Part shown: positions 26,701 to 40,200 of the stretch, piece after piece | Numbering within the stretch: the stretch's first letter is position 1 | Layout of the letters: every line of letters begins with the position of its first letter | Source of the DNA: Scilla litardierei | Taxonomy: Eukaryota; Streptophyta; Magnoliopsida; Asparagales; Asparagaceae | Assembly: GCA_030789695.1 (NCBI GenBank) | Contig: CM061141.1 | Location: 171,072,807-171,136,806 of the forward strand | Length of the DNA stretch: 64,000 nucleotides | Reading direction: 5' to 3' | Notes under the pieces: generated by a model | What the model was told of the DNA's origin: nothing | Database searches by the model: none | Seen by the model: only the letters and a program-made list of their open reading frames with translations | Translations under genes and position numbers: made by a program

Positions 26701-26990
26701 GTCTACATTTTCTAAAAATTATCTCAGCCCGCACAACCGTTAAAATTGTGATAGTTTTGCGCGCTGAGCAAAACTGTCTACAATTACCCAAACTAAATTA
26801 GTGCGCACAACAGGAAAAAATGTGACTGTTTTGCGTGCTACGCAAATAATATCTACATTTACCCAAAATTACTAAATACCCACAACCCGCAAAATTGTGA
26901 CTCTTTTTGCGCGCTGAGGATAAATGTCTACATTTATCCAAAGTGATCCAGCAGCGTATACAACCCGCAAAATTGAGACTGTTTTTGCGG
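23750..26990 (-). repeat. Sat74 segmental duplication, ~3.2 kb, copy 1 (with 33-bp marker insertion)
   Basis: Matches 31157-34110. The offset is exactly 7407 bp near the left side (marker insertion at 23839 and 31246; the CGGCGAAATTGTGACAG monomer at about 24185 and 31592). It falls to about 7100 bp at the right (26950 and 34050) because of internal deletions in the second copy. A further internal tandem step of about 147 bp (two monomers) is visible at 24040-24310 and is shared by both copies. Confidence 0.85.
23839..23871. repeat. 33-bp insertion with short inverted ends inside a Sat74 monomer
   Basis: The usual CAGTATACATTTGCCC of this monomer type is interrupted after CAGTAT by about 33 bp of unrelated sequence that starts GGTTTCCATTC and ends GAAGGAAAC. 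The ends are near-complementary (GTTTCC and GGAAAC). It is too short to be called a known transposon. It is present twice in the window, here and at 31246-31278. Confidence 0.7.
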
Positions 26991-29900
26991 GCTGACCAAA
27001 TATGTTTACATTTATTCAAAATTACTCAGCGGTCACAATCGGCAAAATTGTGACCATTTTGCGCGCTGAGAAAAAAATGTCTACATTTAACCAAAATTAC
27101 TCAGCGCGCATATCCGGAAAAATTGTGACCGTTTTGCGCGCGGGGGAAAACTGTCTACATTTACCCAAAATTACCAGCACACACCCGGCAAAATAGTGAC
27201 CGTTTTGCGCGCTGGGCAAAAATGTTAACATTTACCCAAAATTACTCAGCCCGCACAACCGGCAAAATTGTGAAAGTTTTGCATGCTGAACAAAACTGTC
27301 TAAATTTTCCCAAAATTCCTCAGCGCATTCAACCTGCAAAATTGTTGTTGTTTTGCACGTTGACCAAAAATGTCTACATTTACCCAAAATTCTCACCGCC
27401 CACAATCGGCAAAATGGTGACCATTTTTAGCGCGGAGCAAAAAATGTTTACATTTAACCAAAATTACTCAACGCCCACAACCGGCAAAATGGTGACCATT
27501 TTTAACGCGGAGCAAAAAATGTCTACATTTAACCAAAATTACCCAGTACGCACATCCGGCAAAATTGTGAATGTTTTACGTGCTGAGCAAAAGTCTCTAC
27601 ATTTAACCAAAATTACAAAATAGTCAACATTTAGCCAAAATTTTCCAGCGCGCACAACCGGCGAAATTGTGACCGTTTTACGTGCTTAACAAAACTGTCT
27701 ATATTTACACAAAATTACCAAGCGTGCACAACCAGCAAAATTGTGACTGTTTTGTGCGCTGCGCAAAAATTGTCTGCATTTACCCAAAAGTACCCAGCGT
27801 GCACAGCCAGCAAAATTGTGACAGTTTTTTCCGCTTCGCAAAAATTGTCTACATTTACCCAAAATTACCCAGCATGCATACCCGTCAAAATTGTGACCGT
27901 TTTGCGCGCTGCGCAAAAAATTTCTACATTTACCCAGAATTACCCAGCGCGCATAGCCGGCAAAATTGTGAATGTTTTGCGCGCTGGTCAAAACTGTCTA
28001 CATTTACCCAAAATTACCAGTAAACACCTCGCAAAATTGTGACCGTTTTGCGCGCTGGGTAAAAATGTCAACATTTACCCAAAAATACTAAGCCCGCATA
28101 ACCGGCAAAATTGTGACCGTTTTGAGCGCAGAGCAAAACTGGCTAAATTTTCCCAAAATTCCTCATCATGCACAACGTCCAAAATTGTGGCCGTTTTGCA
28201 CGTTGATAAAAAATGTCTACATTTACCCAAAATTACTCAATGCTCACAACCGGCAAAATAGTAACCATTTTGCACACGGAGCAAAAAATGTCTACATTTA
28301 ACTAATATTACCCAGCGCGCACATCCGGCAAAATTGTGACCGTTTTGCGTGCTATGCAAAAATGTCTACATTTACTCAAAATTGCCATGAGGGCACAACC
28401 GGCAAAAATTGTGACCCTTTTGCATATTGGGCAAAAATGTCGACGTTTACTCAAAATTATCCAGCGCGCACAGCCGGCAAAATTGTGACTGTTTTGCGGC
28501 TTGCGCAAAACAATATACATTTGCCCAAAATTATCCAGAGCACACCCGGTAAAATTGAGACCGTTTTGCGCGCCGAGCTAAACTGCCCACGTTTGACCAA
28601 AATTACCAAATGCACACAATCTGCAAAATTGTGTCCGTTTTGCACGCTGATCAAAACTGTCTACATTTTCCAAAAATTATGCAGCGCGCACAACCGGTGA
28701 AATTATGACAGTTTTACGCGCTGAGCAAAACTGTCTACATTTCCCTAAAATTACACAGTGCGCACAACCGGCAAAAATGTTATTGTTTTGCGTGTTGAGC
28801 AAAACTGTATACATTTACCCAAAATTACCCAGCGCGCACAACCCGCAACATTGTGACTGTTTTACGCACTACACAAATAATGTCCACATTTACCCAAAGT
28901 GACCCAGTGCTCACAACCTACAAAATAGTGACTGTTTTGCGCGCTGACCAAATATGTCTACATCTACCCAAAGTGACTCAGCGCGCACAATCGACAAAAT
29001 TGTGACTGTTTTGCGCGCTGAGCAAAACTGTATACATTTACCCAAAAGTACCAGCGCGCACACGCGGCAAAATTGAGACCGTTTTGCGCGCTGGGCAAAA
29101 CTGTCAACAATTACCAAAAATTACCAGCGCGCACACCCGACAAAATTGTGACCGTTTTGCGCGCTGGGCAAAAATGTTTAGTACCCAAAATTACCAGCGC
29201 CCACACCCGGCCAAATTGTGACTGTTTTGCGCGCTGGGCAAAAATGTCTACATTTACCCAAAATTACTAGCGCCCACACCCGGCAAAATTGTGGCTGTTT
29301 TGCGAGAAAAAAATGTCAACAATTACCCAAAATTACGCCGCCCGCACAACCGGCAAAATTGTGACAGTTTTGCGCGATGAGCAAAACCGTCAACATTAAC
29401 CCAAAATTACACATGGTGCATAACCGCCAAAAATGTGACCGTTTTGCGCGCGGGGCAAAACCGTCTACATTTACCCAAAATTACCCAGCGCACAACCTGC
29501 AAAATTGAGACTGTTTTGCGCGCTGACCAAACATGTCTACATATTTATCCAAAGTGACCCAGCACGCACTACCGGTAAAATTGTGACCATTTTATGCGCA
29601 GAGCAAAAATGTCTTCTTTTAACCAAAAATACTCAGCGCTCATAGCCGACAAAATTGTGACTGTTTTGCGCGATGGGCAAAACTGTCTACTTCTACCCAA
29701 AATTACCAACGCGCACACCCGGCAAAATTGTGACCGTTTTGCGCGCTGAGCAAAATTGTTTACATTTGGCCAAAATTACACAGCGAGCACAACAGGCAAA
29801 AATGTGACCGTTTTGTGTGCTGGGCAAAACTGTCTACATTTACCCAAAATTACCCACCACGCACAACCCGCAAAATTGTGACTGTTTTGCGCACTATGCA

Positions 29901-31156
29901 AATAATGCCTACATTTACCCAAAGTGACCCAGCGCGCACAACCTGCAAAATGGTGACCGTTTTGTGCACTGACCAAATATGTCTACATTTCCCCAAAGTG
30001 ACTCAGCGCGCACAATCGACAAAATTATGACCGTTTTGCGCTCTGAGAAGAAATGTCTACATTTAACCAAAATTACTCAGCGCGCATAACCGGCAAAATT
30101 GTGACCGTTTTGCGCACTGGGGAAAGCTGTCTACATTTACCCAAAATTACCATCGCGCACACCCGGCAAAATTGTGACCGTTTAACGCGCTGGACAAAAA
30201 TGTCTACATTTACGCAAAATTACAAGCGCACACACCCGGCAAAATTGTGACAGTTTTGCGCGCTGCGCAAAAATGTCAACATTTACCCCCAAATTGCGAC
30301 CGTTTTTAGCGTTGACCAAAACTGTCTACATTTTCCAAAATTTACCCAGCGCGCACAACCGTCAAAATTTTGACAGTTTTGCGCGCTGAGCTAAACTGTC
30401 TACATTCTCCCAAAATTATCAAGGGCGCACAACCGGCAAAAAAGTTATCGTTTTGCGCGCTGGGCAAAACTGTCTACATTTACCCAAAATTACCCAGCGC
30501 GCACAATCAGCCAAATTGTGACCGTTTTGCGCACTATGCAAATAATGTCTACATTTACCCAAAATTACCTAGTGCACACAGCAGACAAAATTGTGACCGT
30601 TTTGCGCGCTGAGCAAAAATGTCTACAAGTGACCGAGTGCGCACAACCTGCAAAATTGTGACCGTTTTGCGCGCTGGACAAAACTTTCATCATTTACACA
30701 AAATTACCCTGCGCGCACAACCCGCAACATTGTGACTGTTTTGCGCGGAGAGCAAAAATGTCTACATTTAACCAAAATTACTCAACGCGCATAGCCAGCA
30801 AAATTGTTACCATTTTGCGCGCTGGGCAAAACTGTCAACATTTACCCAAAATTACCAGCACACACCCAGTAAAATTGTGACCTTTTTGCGTGCTGAGGAA
30901 AAATGGTGACAAAAAATTGTGACCGTTTTGCGTCCTTGATAAATTGTCTACATTTACCCGAAATTACCCAGCGCGCACAGCCGGCAAAATTGTGACTGTT
31001 TGACACGCTGCGCAAAAAATGTATATATTTACCCAAAATTACCAGCGTGCACACCCTGAAAAATTGTGACCATTTTGCGCTGTGTGCAAAAATGTCTACA
31101 TTTACCCAAAATTGCTATGGGGCACAACCGGTAAAAATTGTGACCGTTTTGCGCAC

Positions 31157-34110
31157 TGGACAAAAATGTCAACATTTACCCAAAATTATCCAGCGTGCAC
31201 AGCCGACAAATTTGTGACTGTTTTGCGACCTACGCAAAACAGTATGGTTTCCATTCCCATCATCATATTGAAGGAAACTTTTGTCCAAAATTACTCAACG
31301 CGCACAGGTGGTAAAATTGAGACCGTTTTGCTCGCTGAGCTAAACTGCCTATATTTGACCAAAAATACCCAAAGCGCACTGTCGGCAAAATTGTGACCGT
31401 TTTGCGCGCTGAGCAAAACTGTCTACATTTTCCAAAAATTACGCAGCGCGCACAACCGGCGAAATTGTGACAGTTTTGCGCGCTGAGAAAAACGGTCTAC
31501 ATTCACCCAAAATACACAGTGCGCACAACCGGCAAACTGTAACCGTTTTGCGTGCTTGGCAAAACTGTCTACATTTACCCAAAATTACCCAGCGCGCACA
31601 ACCGGCGAAATTGTGACAGTTTTGCGCGCTGAGCAAAACGGTCTACATTCACTCAAAATACACAGTGCGCACAACCGGCAAACTATAACCGTTTTGCGTG
31701 CTTGGCAAAACTGTCTACATTTACCCAAAATTACCCAGCGCGCACAACTCCCAACATTGTGACTGTTTTGTGCACAACGGAAATAATGTCTACATTTACC
31801 CAAAGTGACCCAGCGCGCACAACCTGCAAAATTGTGACCGTTTTTCGTGCTGACCAAATATGTCTACATTTATCCAAAGTGACTCAGTGCGCACAACCGA
31901 CAAAATTGTGACCGCTTTGCGCGCTGAGAAAAACTGTCTATATTTACCCAAAAATACCAGCGTGCACACCCGGCAAAATTGTGACAATTTTGCGCGCTGA
32001 CCAAATATGTCTACATTTACCCAAAGTGGCCCAGCGCGCACAACCTGCAAAATTGTGACCCTTTTACGCGCTGAGCAAAAATGCCTACATTTAACCAAAA
32101 TTACTCAGCGAGCATAGCCGGCAAAATTGTGACTGTTTTGCGTGCTGACCAAATATGTATACATTTGCCCAAAGTAACTCAGCGCGCAACACCGACAAGA
32201 TTGTGATTGTTTTACGCTCTGAGCAAAAATGTCTACATTTAACCAAAATTACTCAGTGCGCATAGGCGGCAAAATTATGACCGTTTTGGGCGCTGTACAA
32301 AACTGTCTATATTTACCCAAAATTAACAGCGCGAACACCCGACAAAATTGTGACCGTTTAGCACGCTGGGCAAAAATGTATATATTTACCAAAAATTACC
32401 CGCGCCCACACCCGGCAAAATTGTGACCGTTTTGCGAGCTGCGCAAAAATGTCAACATTTACCCAAAATTACTCAGCCTACTCAACCGACAAAATTGTGA
32501 CCGTTTTGTGCGCTGACTAAAACGGTCTATATTTTCTAAAAATTATCTCAGCGCGCACAACCGTCAAAATTGTGACAGTTTTGCGTGTTGAGCAAAACTG
32601 TCTACATTTACCCAAAATTAACCAGTGCGCGCAACCGGAAAAATGTGACTGTTTTGCACGTTATGCAAATAATATCTACATTTACCGAAAATAACCCAAT
32701 GCCCCACAACCCGCAAAATTGCAAAATTGACTGTTTTGCGCGCTGACCAAATATGTCTACATTTATCCAAAATTACTCAGCGCTCACAACCAGCAAAATT
32801 GTGACCATTTTGCGCGCTGAGAAAAAATGTCTACATTTAACCAAAATTACTCAGAGTGCAAATCCGGCAAATTTTGTGAACGTTTTGCGCGCTGGTCAAA
32901 ACTGTCTACATTTACCCAAAATTACCAACACACATCTGGCAAAATTGTGACTGTTATGCGCGCTGGGCAAAAATGTCAACATTTAGCCAAAATTACTCAG
33001 CCCGCACAACCGGCAAAATTGAGAACGTTTTGCGCGCTGAGCAAAACTGTCTAAATTTTCCCAAAATGTCTCAGCGCACACAAACTGTAAAATTGTTGCT
33101 GTTTTGAACGTTGACAAAAAATGGTGACCAAAAATTGTCTAACTTTATGCAAAATTACTCAACGCCCACAACCGGAAAAAATGGTGACCATTTTGCGCGC
33201 GGTGCAAAAAATGTCTACATTTAACCAAAATTACCCAATACGCACATTCGGTAAAATTGTGACCGTTTTGTGTGCTGACCAAATATGTCTACATTTACCC
33301 AAAGTGACCCAGCGCACAACCTGCAAAATTGTGACCCTTTTACGAGCTGAGCAAAAATGTCGACATTTAACCAAAATTACTCAGCGCGCATAGCCGTCAA
33401 AATTGTGACTGTTTTGCGTGCTGACAAAATATGTATACATTTGCCCAAAGTAACTCAACGCGCAACAACGACAAGATTGTGATCGTTTAGCGCTCTGAGC
33501 AAAAATGTCTACATTTAACCAAAATTACTCAGTGCGCATAGGCGGCAAAATTGTGACCGTTTTGCGCGCTGGACAAAACTGTCTACATTTAGGCAAAATT
33601 ACTAGCGCGCACACCCGACAAAATTGTGTCCATTTAGCACACGGGGAAAAAATGTCTACATTTACCCAAAATTACCAGCGCACACACCCGGTAAAATTGT
33701 GACCGTTTTGCTTACTGCGCAAAAATATCAACATTTACCCAAAATTACTCAGCATACTCAACCGATAAAATTGTGACCATTTTGTGCGCTGACCAAAACT
33801 GTCTACATTTTCTAAAAATTATCTCAGCCCGCACAACCGTTAAAATTGTGATAGTTTTGCGCGCTGAGCAAAACTGTCTACATTTACCCAAAATAAACGA
33901 GTGCGCACAAACGGAAAAAATGTGACTGTTTTGCGTGCTACACAAATAATATCAACATTTACCCAAAATTACCAAATGCCCACAACCCGCAAAATTGTGA
34001 CTATTTTTGCGCGCTGAGGATAAATGTCGACATTTATCCAAAGTGATCCAGCAGCGTACACAACCCGCACAATTGAGACTGTTTTTGCGCGCTGACCAAA
34101 TATGTCTATA
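31157..34110 (-). repeat. Sat74 segmental duplication, ~3 kb, copy 2
   Basis: Second copy of 23750-26990, running almost to the second gap. Relative to the first copy it has lost about 300 bp in total, including a stretch around 32700-32740 where the AGCAGCGTACAC landmark has been deleted and GCAAAATT is duplicated. Over 31440-31911 I could find almost no differences by eye from 24033-24504, which implies a recent event. Confidence 0.85.
31246..31278. repeat. 33-bp insertion, second copy
   Basis: The same insertion at the same site in the duplicated monomer, exactly 7407 bp from the first. It serves as a private marker proving that the two ~3-kb blocks share a recent common ancestor. Confidence 0.7.
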
Positions 34111-34154
34111 TTTATTCAAAATTACTAAGCGCTCACAACCGGCAAAATTGTGAC

Positions 34155-34654
34155 NNNNNNNNNNNNNNNNNNNNNNNNNNNNNNNNNNNNNNNNNNNNNN
34201 NNNNNNNNNNNNNNNNNNNNNNNNNNNNNNNNNNNNNNNNNNNNNNNNNNNNNNNNNNNNNNNNNNNNNNNNNNNNNNNNNNNNNNNNNNNNNNNNNNNN
34301 NNNNNNNNNNNNNNNNNNNNNNNNNNNNNNNNNNNNNNNNNNNNNNNNNNNNNNNNNNNNNNNNNNNNNNNNNNNNNNNNNNNNNNNNNNNNNNNNNNNN
34401 NNNNNNNNNNNNNNNNNNNNNNNNNNNNNNNNNNNNNNNNNNNNNNNNNNNNNNNNNNNNNNNNNNNNNNNNNNNNNNNNNNNNNNNNNNNNNNNNNNNN
34501 NNNNNNNNNNNNNNNNNNNNNNNNNNNNNNNNNNNNNNNNNNNNNNNNNNNNNNNNNNNNNNNNNNNNNNNNNNNNNNNNNNNNNNNNNNNNNNNNNNNN
34601 NNNNNNNNNNNNNNNNNNNNNNNNNNNNNNNNNNNNNNNNNNNNNNNNNNNNNN
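34155..34654. other. Assembly gap, exactly 500 N
   Basis: Second run of exactly 500 N. The left flank is inverted Sat74 and the right flank is Sat336. No read-through sequence links the two families here, so their adjacency is a scaffolding inference. Confidence 0.98.
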
Positions 34655-37299
34655 TTCGTTTAGTTTTATTATAGAAAACAATGAGGACGCACCATCTGAA
34701 GCTCAAGAACGAAGATTTTCGATCGTTTGAGGCCTACAATCCTTCCTCCATTAGAGTGAGCTAAGTAGCCAGAACCGCAAAATACTTCAAACCTGCTAGT
34801 TTGGGAAACCGTTGGACAATTCCAGTTTAAATTACGAGGAAAAAGCGAAAACAACATCCACTCCACAGACAAGCAACGTACTCTCCTTTTATTCTCATAT
34901 TCCTCCAAAACACTCACGAATTCCGTTTGAGTCCCAGAAATCAGAGACGGGTGCCATTGCTTGTGTTTTGAATCCAAGAGTAAATGCTTGAAGTTTTTCG
35001 GTAGAAAACAATGGTGACGCACGAATGAAAGCTCATGAAAGAGGATTTCGATGGTTTCAGGCCTATAATGCCCTCCTTCATCCACTAGAGTGAGCTAGGG
35101 CAGCCTTCATTTGTCCTCATATTCCTCCAAAAACTCCCCACGAAATCCATGAGAGTCCCAACAATCAGAGACGTGTGCAATTTGCTTGTGTTTTGAGCCC
35201 AATAGAAAATTCGTGTAGTTTTTTGTAGAAAACGTTGGTGACGCACTATCTGAAGTTCAGAAACGAAGATTTCGATCGTTTGAGACCTAGAATGCAGTCC
35301 TTCGTCCATTGAGAGAGCTTGGGTAGCCAGAAATTGAAAAATGCTTCTAACCTTCAATTTTAGGCAACCGCTGGGCAATTGCAAATGAAATTTTGCGGGA
35401 ATAAAGAAAACAACCACCTCTCTGCATTGAAACAACGTTTACTCTATATTTATCCTCATAGTCCCGCCAAAACTCACAAGAAATCGTTGTGAGTCCCAGA
35501 AATCAGATGCAGGTACAATTGCTTGAGTTTTGAATCCAAGAGTTAATTCTTACAGTTTTTCCGTTGAAAACGATGGTGACGTATAATTGGAAGCTCAGGA
35601 AGGAATATTTTGATCACTTGAGGCCTATAATACACTCCAACGTCTATTAGAGTGAGCTAGGGCAGCCAGAAATTGAAAAATGCTTCAAACCTTCAATTTT
35701 GGGCGACCGTTTGGGCAATTGCAATCGAAATTTCGTGGGAATAACTAAAACAGTCTCTGCCCCTACCTTGAAACCAAGTTAACTCTATATTTATCCTTAT
35801 AGTCTGCCAAAACTCCCACGAAATCCGTGTGAGTCCCAAAAATCAGAGACGTGTGCTATTGCGTGTGTTTTGAATCCAATATTAAATTCGTTTAGTTTTA
35901 ATAAGAAAACGATGGTGACGCACCATCTGAAGCTCAGGAAAGAAGATTTCGATCGTTTGAGGCCTAGAATGCCCCTCCTTCATCCATTAGAGTGAGCTAG
36001 GCAGCCAGAAACCGCAAAATACTTCAAATCTACTATTTTGGGACACCGTTGGACAATTCCAGTTTAAATTACAAGGGAAAAGAGGAACAACATCCAATCC
36101 GCAAATAAGCAACGTTTACTCTCCTTTTGTTCTCATATTCCTTCAAAACTCCTACGAATTCCGTTCGAGTCCCAGAAATTAGAGACGTGTGCTATTAATG
36201 CCCTCCTTCATCCACTAGAGTGAATTTTTGAAATTTTTCGATAGAAAACGATGGTAACTCACGATTGAAAGCTCGGGAAAGAGGATTTTAATCGTTTGAG
36301 GCCTATAATGCCTTCCTTCATCCACCAGAGTGAGCTAGGGTAGCCAAAAACCGAAAAATGCTTCAAACCATCTATTTTGTACAACCGTTGGACAATGCCA
36401 ATTGAAGTTTCGTGAGAATCGAGGAAACAACCTCCACTCCCCATAGAAACAATGTTTACTCTCCATTTGTCCTCATATTCCCCCAGAACTCTCACGAAAT
36501 CCGTGCGAGTCCCAAAAACTAGAGATGAGTGACATTTCTTGTGTTTGAAATTCAAGAGTAAATTCTTGAAGTTTTTCAGTAGACAACGATGGTGACGCAC
36601 AATCGAAAGCTCAGGAAAGAGGATTTCGATTGTTTGAGGCTATAATCCACATCCATTAGTGTGAGCTAGGACAGCCAAAAACCGAAAAATGCTTCAAACC
36701 AGCTATTTTGGACAACCGTTGGCAATGCCAATTGAAATTTCGTGGGAATAAAGGAAACAACCTCCACTCCACATAAAAACAACGTTTACTCTCCATTTGA
36801 CCTCATTCCTCTAAAACTCCCACGAAATCCGCTCGAGTCCCTGCATTCAGAGAGGGGTGCAATTGCTTGTATTTTGAATCCAAGAGTAAATTCATATAGT
36901 TTTTCAGTAGGAAACGATGGTGATGCACTATTGGAAGCCCCGAAAAGAAGATTTCAAGGCCTAGAATGCCATCCTTCATATATTAGAGGGAGCTAGGGCA
37001 GCCAAAAATCGAAAAACACTTCAAACGTGTTATTTTGGACAACTGCTGGGCAATTCCAATTGAAATTTCGTCAGAATTGTGATAACTACCTCCTCTCCAC
37101 GTAGAAGCAATGTTTACTCTCCATTTGTCCTCATATTCCTCCAAAACTCCCACGAAATCCGTGCGAGTCCCAGAAATCAGAGACATGAGCAAACTTGTGT
37201 TTTAAATCCAAGAGTTAATTCTTGAGGTTTTTTGGTAGAAAACGATGGTGACGCACAATCGGAAGATCAGTAAGGAATATTTCGATCGTTGAGACATAA

Positions 37300-40200
37300 A
37301 ATGCCCTCCTTCCTCTTTTAGAGTGAGCTAGGGTAGCCAGAAATCGAAATATTCTTCAAACCTTCAATTTTGGGCTACCGTTGAGCAATTGCAATTGAAA
37401 TTTCGTGGGAATAAAAAAAACAACCTCCTCTCTGTATTTAAACAATTTTTACACTATATTTATCCTCATATTCTGCCAAAACTCCCACAAAATCCTCGTG
37501 AGACCCAGAAATCAGAGACTGGTGCAATTGCTTGTGTTTTGAATCCAAGCGAAAATTCGTGTCCTTTTCTGTTGAAAACGATGATGACGCACTATCAAAA
37601 GCTCATGAATGAAGATTTCGATCGTGTAAGACCTAGAATGCACTACTTCATCCATTAGAGTAAGCTAGGGCAGCAAGAAACCGTAAAATACTTCACACCA
37701 TCTATTTTGGACAACTGTTGGGCAATGCCAATTGAAATTTTATGGGAATAGAGGAAACGAACTCCACTCCACATAGAAACAATGTTTACTCTCCATTTGT
37801 CATCATATTCCCCCAAAAGTCCCACGAAATCCTTGACATGTGGAATTTCTTGTGTTTTGAAACCAAGAGTAAATTCTTTCGGTTTTTTGGCAGAAAACTA
37901 AGGTGACGGCACAATTGGAAGCTCAGGAACAAATATTTCGATTGTTTGGGGCCTAGAATGCCCTCCTTCATCAATTTTAGTTAGTTTAGGGAAGCCAAAA
38001 AACCGAAAAATATATTAAATCTGCTATTTTGGCTACCGTTGGGCAATTCATATTGAAATTTCATGGGGAATAGCGGAAACAACCTCCTCTCCACATAGAA
38101 ACAACGTTTACTCTCCATTTGATCTCATTCTTACAAAACTCCCACGAAATCCGTTCGAGTCCCCGAAATCAGAGACGGGTGCAATTGCTTGTGTTTTGAA
38201 TCCAAGAGTATTTTCGTGTAGTTTTCTATAGAAAACGATGGTGACGCCTTATTGGAAGCCTCTGAACAAAGATTTCGATCGTTTGAGAACTAGAATGCCA
38301 TCCTTCATCCATTAGAGTGAGCCAGGGCCGCCAGAAATCGAAGACAACTTCAAACGTGTTATTTTGGACAACGGTAGGGTAATTCCAATCGAAATTTCGT
38401 CAGAATTGGGAAAACTACCTCCCTCCATGTTGAAACAACGTTTACTATCCATTTGTCCTCATATTCCCCCAAAACTGCCACAAATCCGTGCGAGTCTCAG
38501 AAATCAGAGACTGGTGCAATAACTTGTGTTTTGAACCCAAAAGTTAATTCGTGCAGTTTTTTGGTAGAAAACGATGGTGACGTTTAATTGGAAGCTCATT
38601 AACGAATATTTCGATCGTTTGAGGCCTAAAATGCCTTCATTCTTCAATTAGAGTGAGCTAGGGCAGCCAGAAATCAAAAAATGCTTCAAACTTTCAATTA
38701 TCTGCAACCGTTGGGCAACTGCAATTGAAATTTCGTGGGAATAAAGAAAACAACCTCCTCTCTGCATTGAAACAACGTTTACTCTATATTTATCGTCATA
38801 GTCCAACAAAACTCCCACAAAATCCTCGCGAGTCCCAAAAAATCAGATATGGGTGCAATTGCTTGTGTTTTGAATCCAAGCGTAAATTCTTGTCGTTTTC
38901 GGTAGAAAACGTTGATGATGCACTATCCAAAGCTCAGGAAAGAAAATTTTGATCGTTTGGGGTCTAGAAAGCACTACTTCATCTATTAGAGTGAGCTAGT
39001 GCAGCCAGACCGAAAAAAGCTTCAAACCATCTATTTTGGGCAACCGTTTGGTAATTTCCAATTGAAATGTCTTGGGCGTAGATATTAAAACACCTTCTCT
39101 CTCCTTAGAAAGCAACATTTACCCACCATTTGTCTTCATATTCCTCCAAAACTCTCATGAAATCCGTGCGAGCCCCCAAAAAATAGAGACGTTTGCAATT
39201 GCTTGTGTTTTGAATCCAAGAGTAAATTTGTGTAGTTCTTCTATAGAAAACGAGGGTGAAGCACTATTTGAAGCTTTTGATCGAAGATTTCGATCGTTTT
39301 GAGGCCTAGAATGCACTCTTTCATCCATTAGAGTGACCTACGGCAGCCAAAAATCGAAAAATGCTTCAAACCTTCAATTTGGACAACAGCTGGGCAACTG
39401 CAATTGAAATTTCGTGGGAATAAATAAAAACAACCTCCTCTCTACAATGAAACAGCATTTACTCCTTATTTATCCTCGTAGTCCGCCAAAAACTCCCACG
39501 AAATCATCGCGAGTCCCAGAAATCAGAGACGGATGCAATTGCTTTGTTTTGAATCCAAGCGTGAATTCTTGCAGTTTTTCGGTTGAAAACGATGGTGACA
39601 TATAATCGTAAGCTCATGAACGAATATTTCGATCACTTGGGGCCTATAATGCACTCCTTCATCTAAAAGAGTGAGCTAGGGAAGCCAGAATTCGAAAAAT
39701 GCTTCAACCTTCAATTTTGGGACAACCGTTGGGCAACTGCAATAGAAATTTCGTGGGAATAAATAAAACAACCTCCTCTCTACATTGAAACAAAATTTAC
39801 TCTTTATTTATCGTCGTAGTCCGCCAAAACTGTCACGTAATCATCGCGAGTCCCAGAAATCAGAGACAGAAGAAATTGCTAATGTTTTGAATCCAATAGT
39901 TAATTCTTGCAGTTTTTCGGTTGAAAACGATGGTGACGTATAATCGGAAGCTCATGAACGAATATTTCGATCATTTGGGGCCTAAAATGCACTCCTTCAT
40001 TTATTAGAGTGAGCTAGGGCAGCCAGAATTCGAAAAATGCTTCAAACCTTCAATTTTGGGCGACCGTTTGGGCAATTGGAATTGAATTTTCGTTCGAATA
40101 TATATAAGAAAACAGCCTTTGCCCTGCCTTGAAACAACGTTTACTCTATATTTATCCGTATAGTCCTAAAAACTCCAAGGAAATCCGTGCGAGTCCCAAA

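Larger units (their letters stand above)
10379..34154 (-). repeat. Sat74 satellite array, large inverted block (~320 monomers)
   Basis: Same ~74-bp family as 1-7014, but reading on the minus strand. The plus strand shows CAAAATTACCCAGCGCGCAC, AACCGGCAAAATTGTGACC, GTTTTGCGCGCTGAGC, AAAACTGTCTACATTTACC. The whole 23.8-kb contig between the two gaps is this satellite. I saw no other insertion in it except the 33-bp one at 23839 and its copy at 31246. Several minus-strand variants of the left array recur here in inverted form (GTGACCCAGCAGCGTACAC at about 16241, 20023, 21386 and 25585; GCGCAACACCGAC at 20803, 25003 and 32187), so both arrays derive from the same higher-order family. Frames of up to 169 codons occur, but they are repeat artefacts. 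Confidence 0.95.

Noticed and set aside
1..34154. Possible CRISPR-like array (short repeats with dyads)
   Set aside because: The repeats are head-to-tail with no unique spacers, there are no cas genes, and the surrounding retroelements are plant-type. This is satellite DNA.
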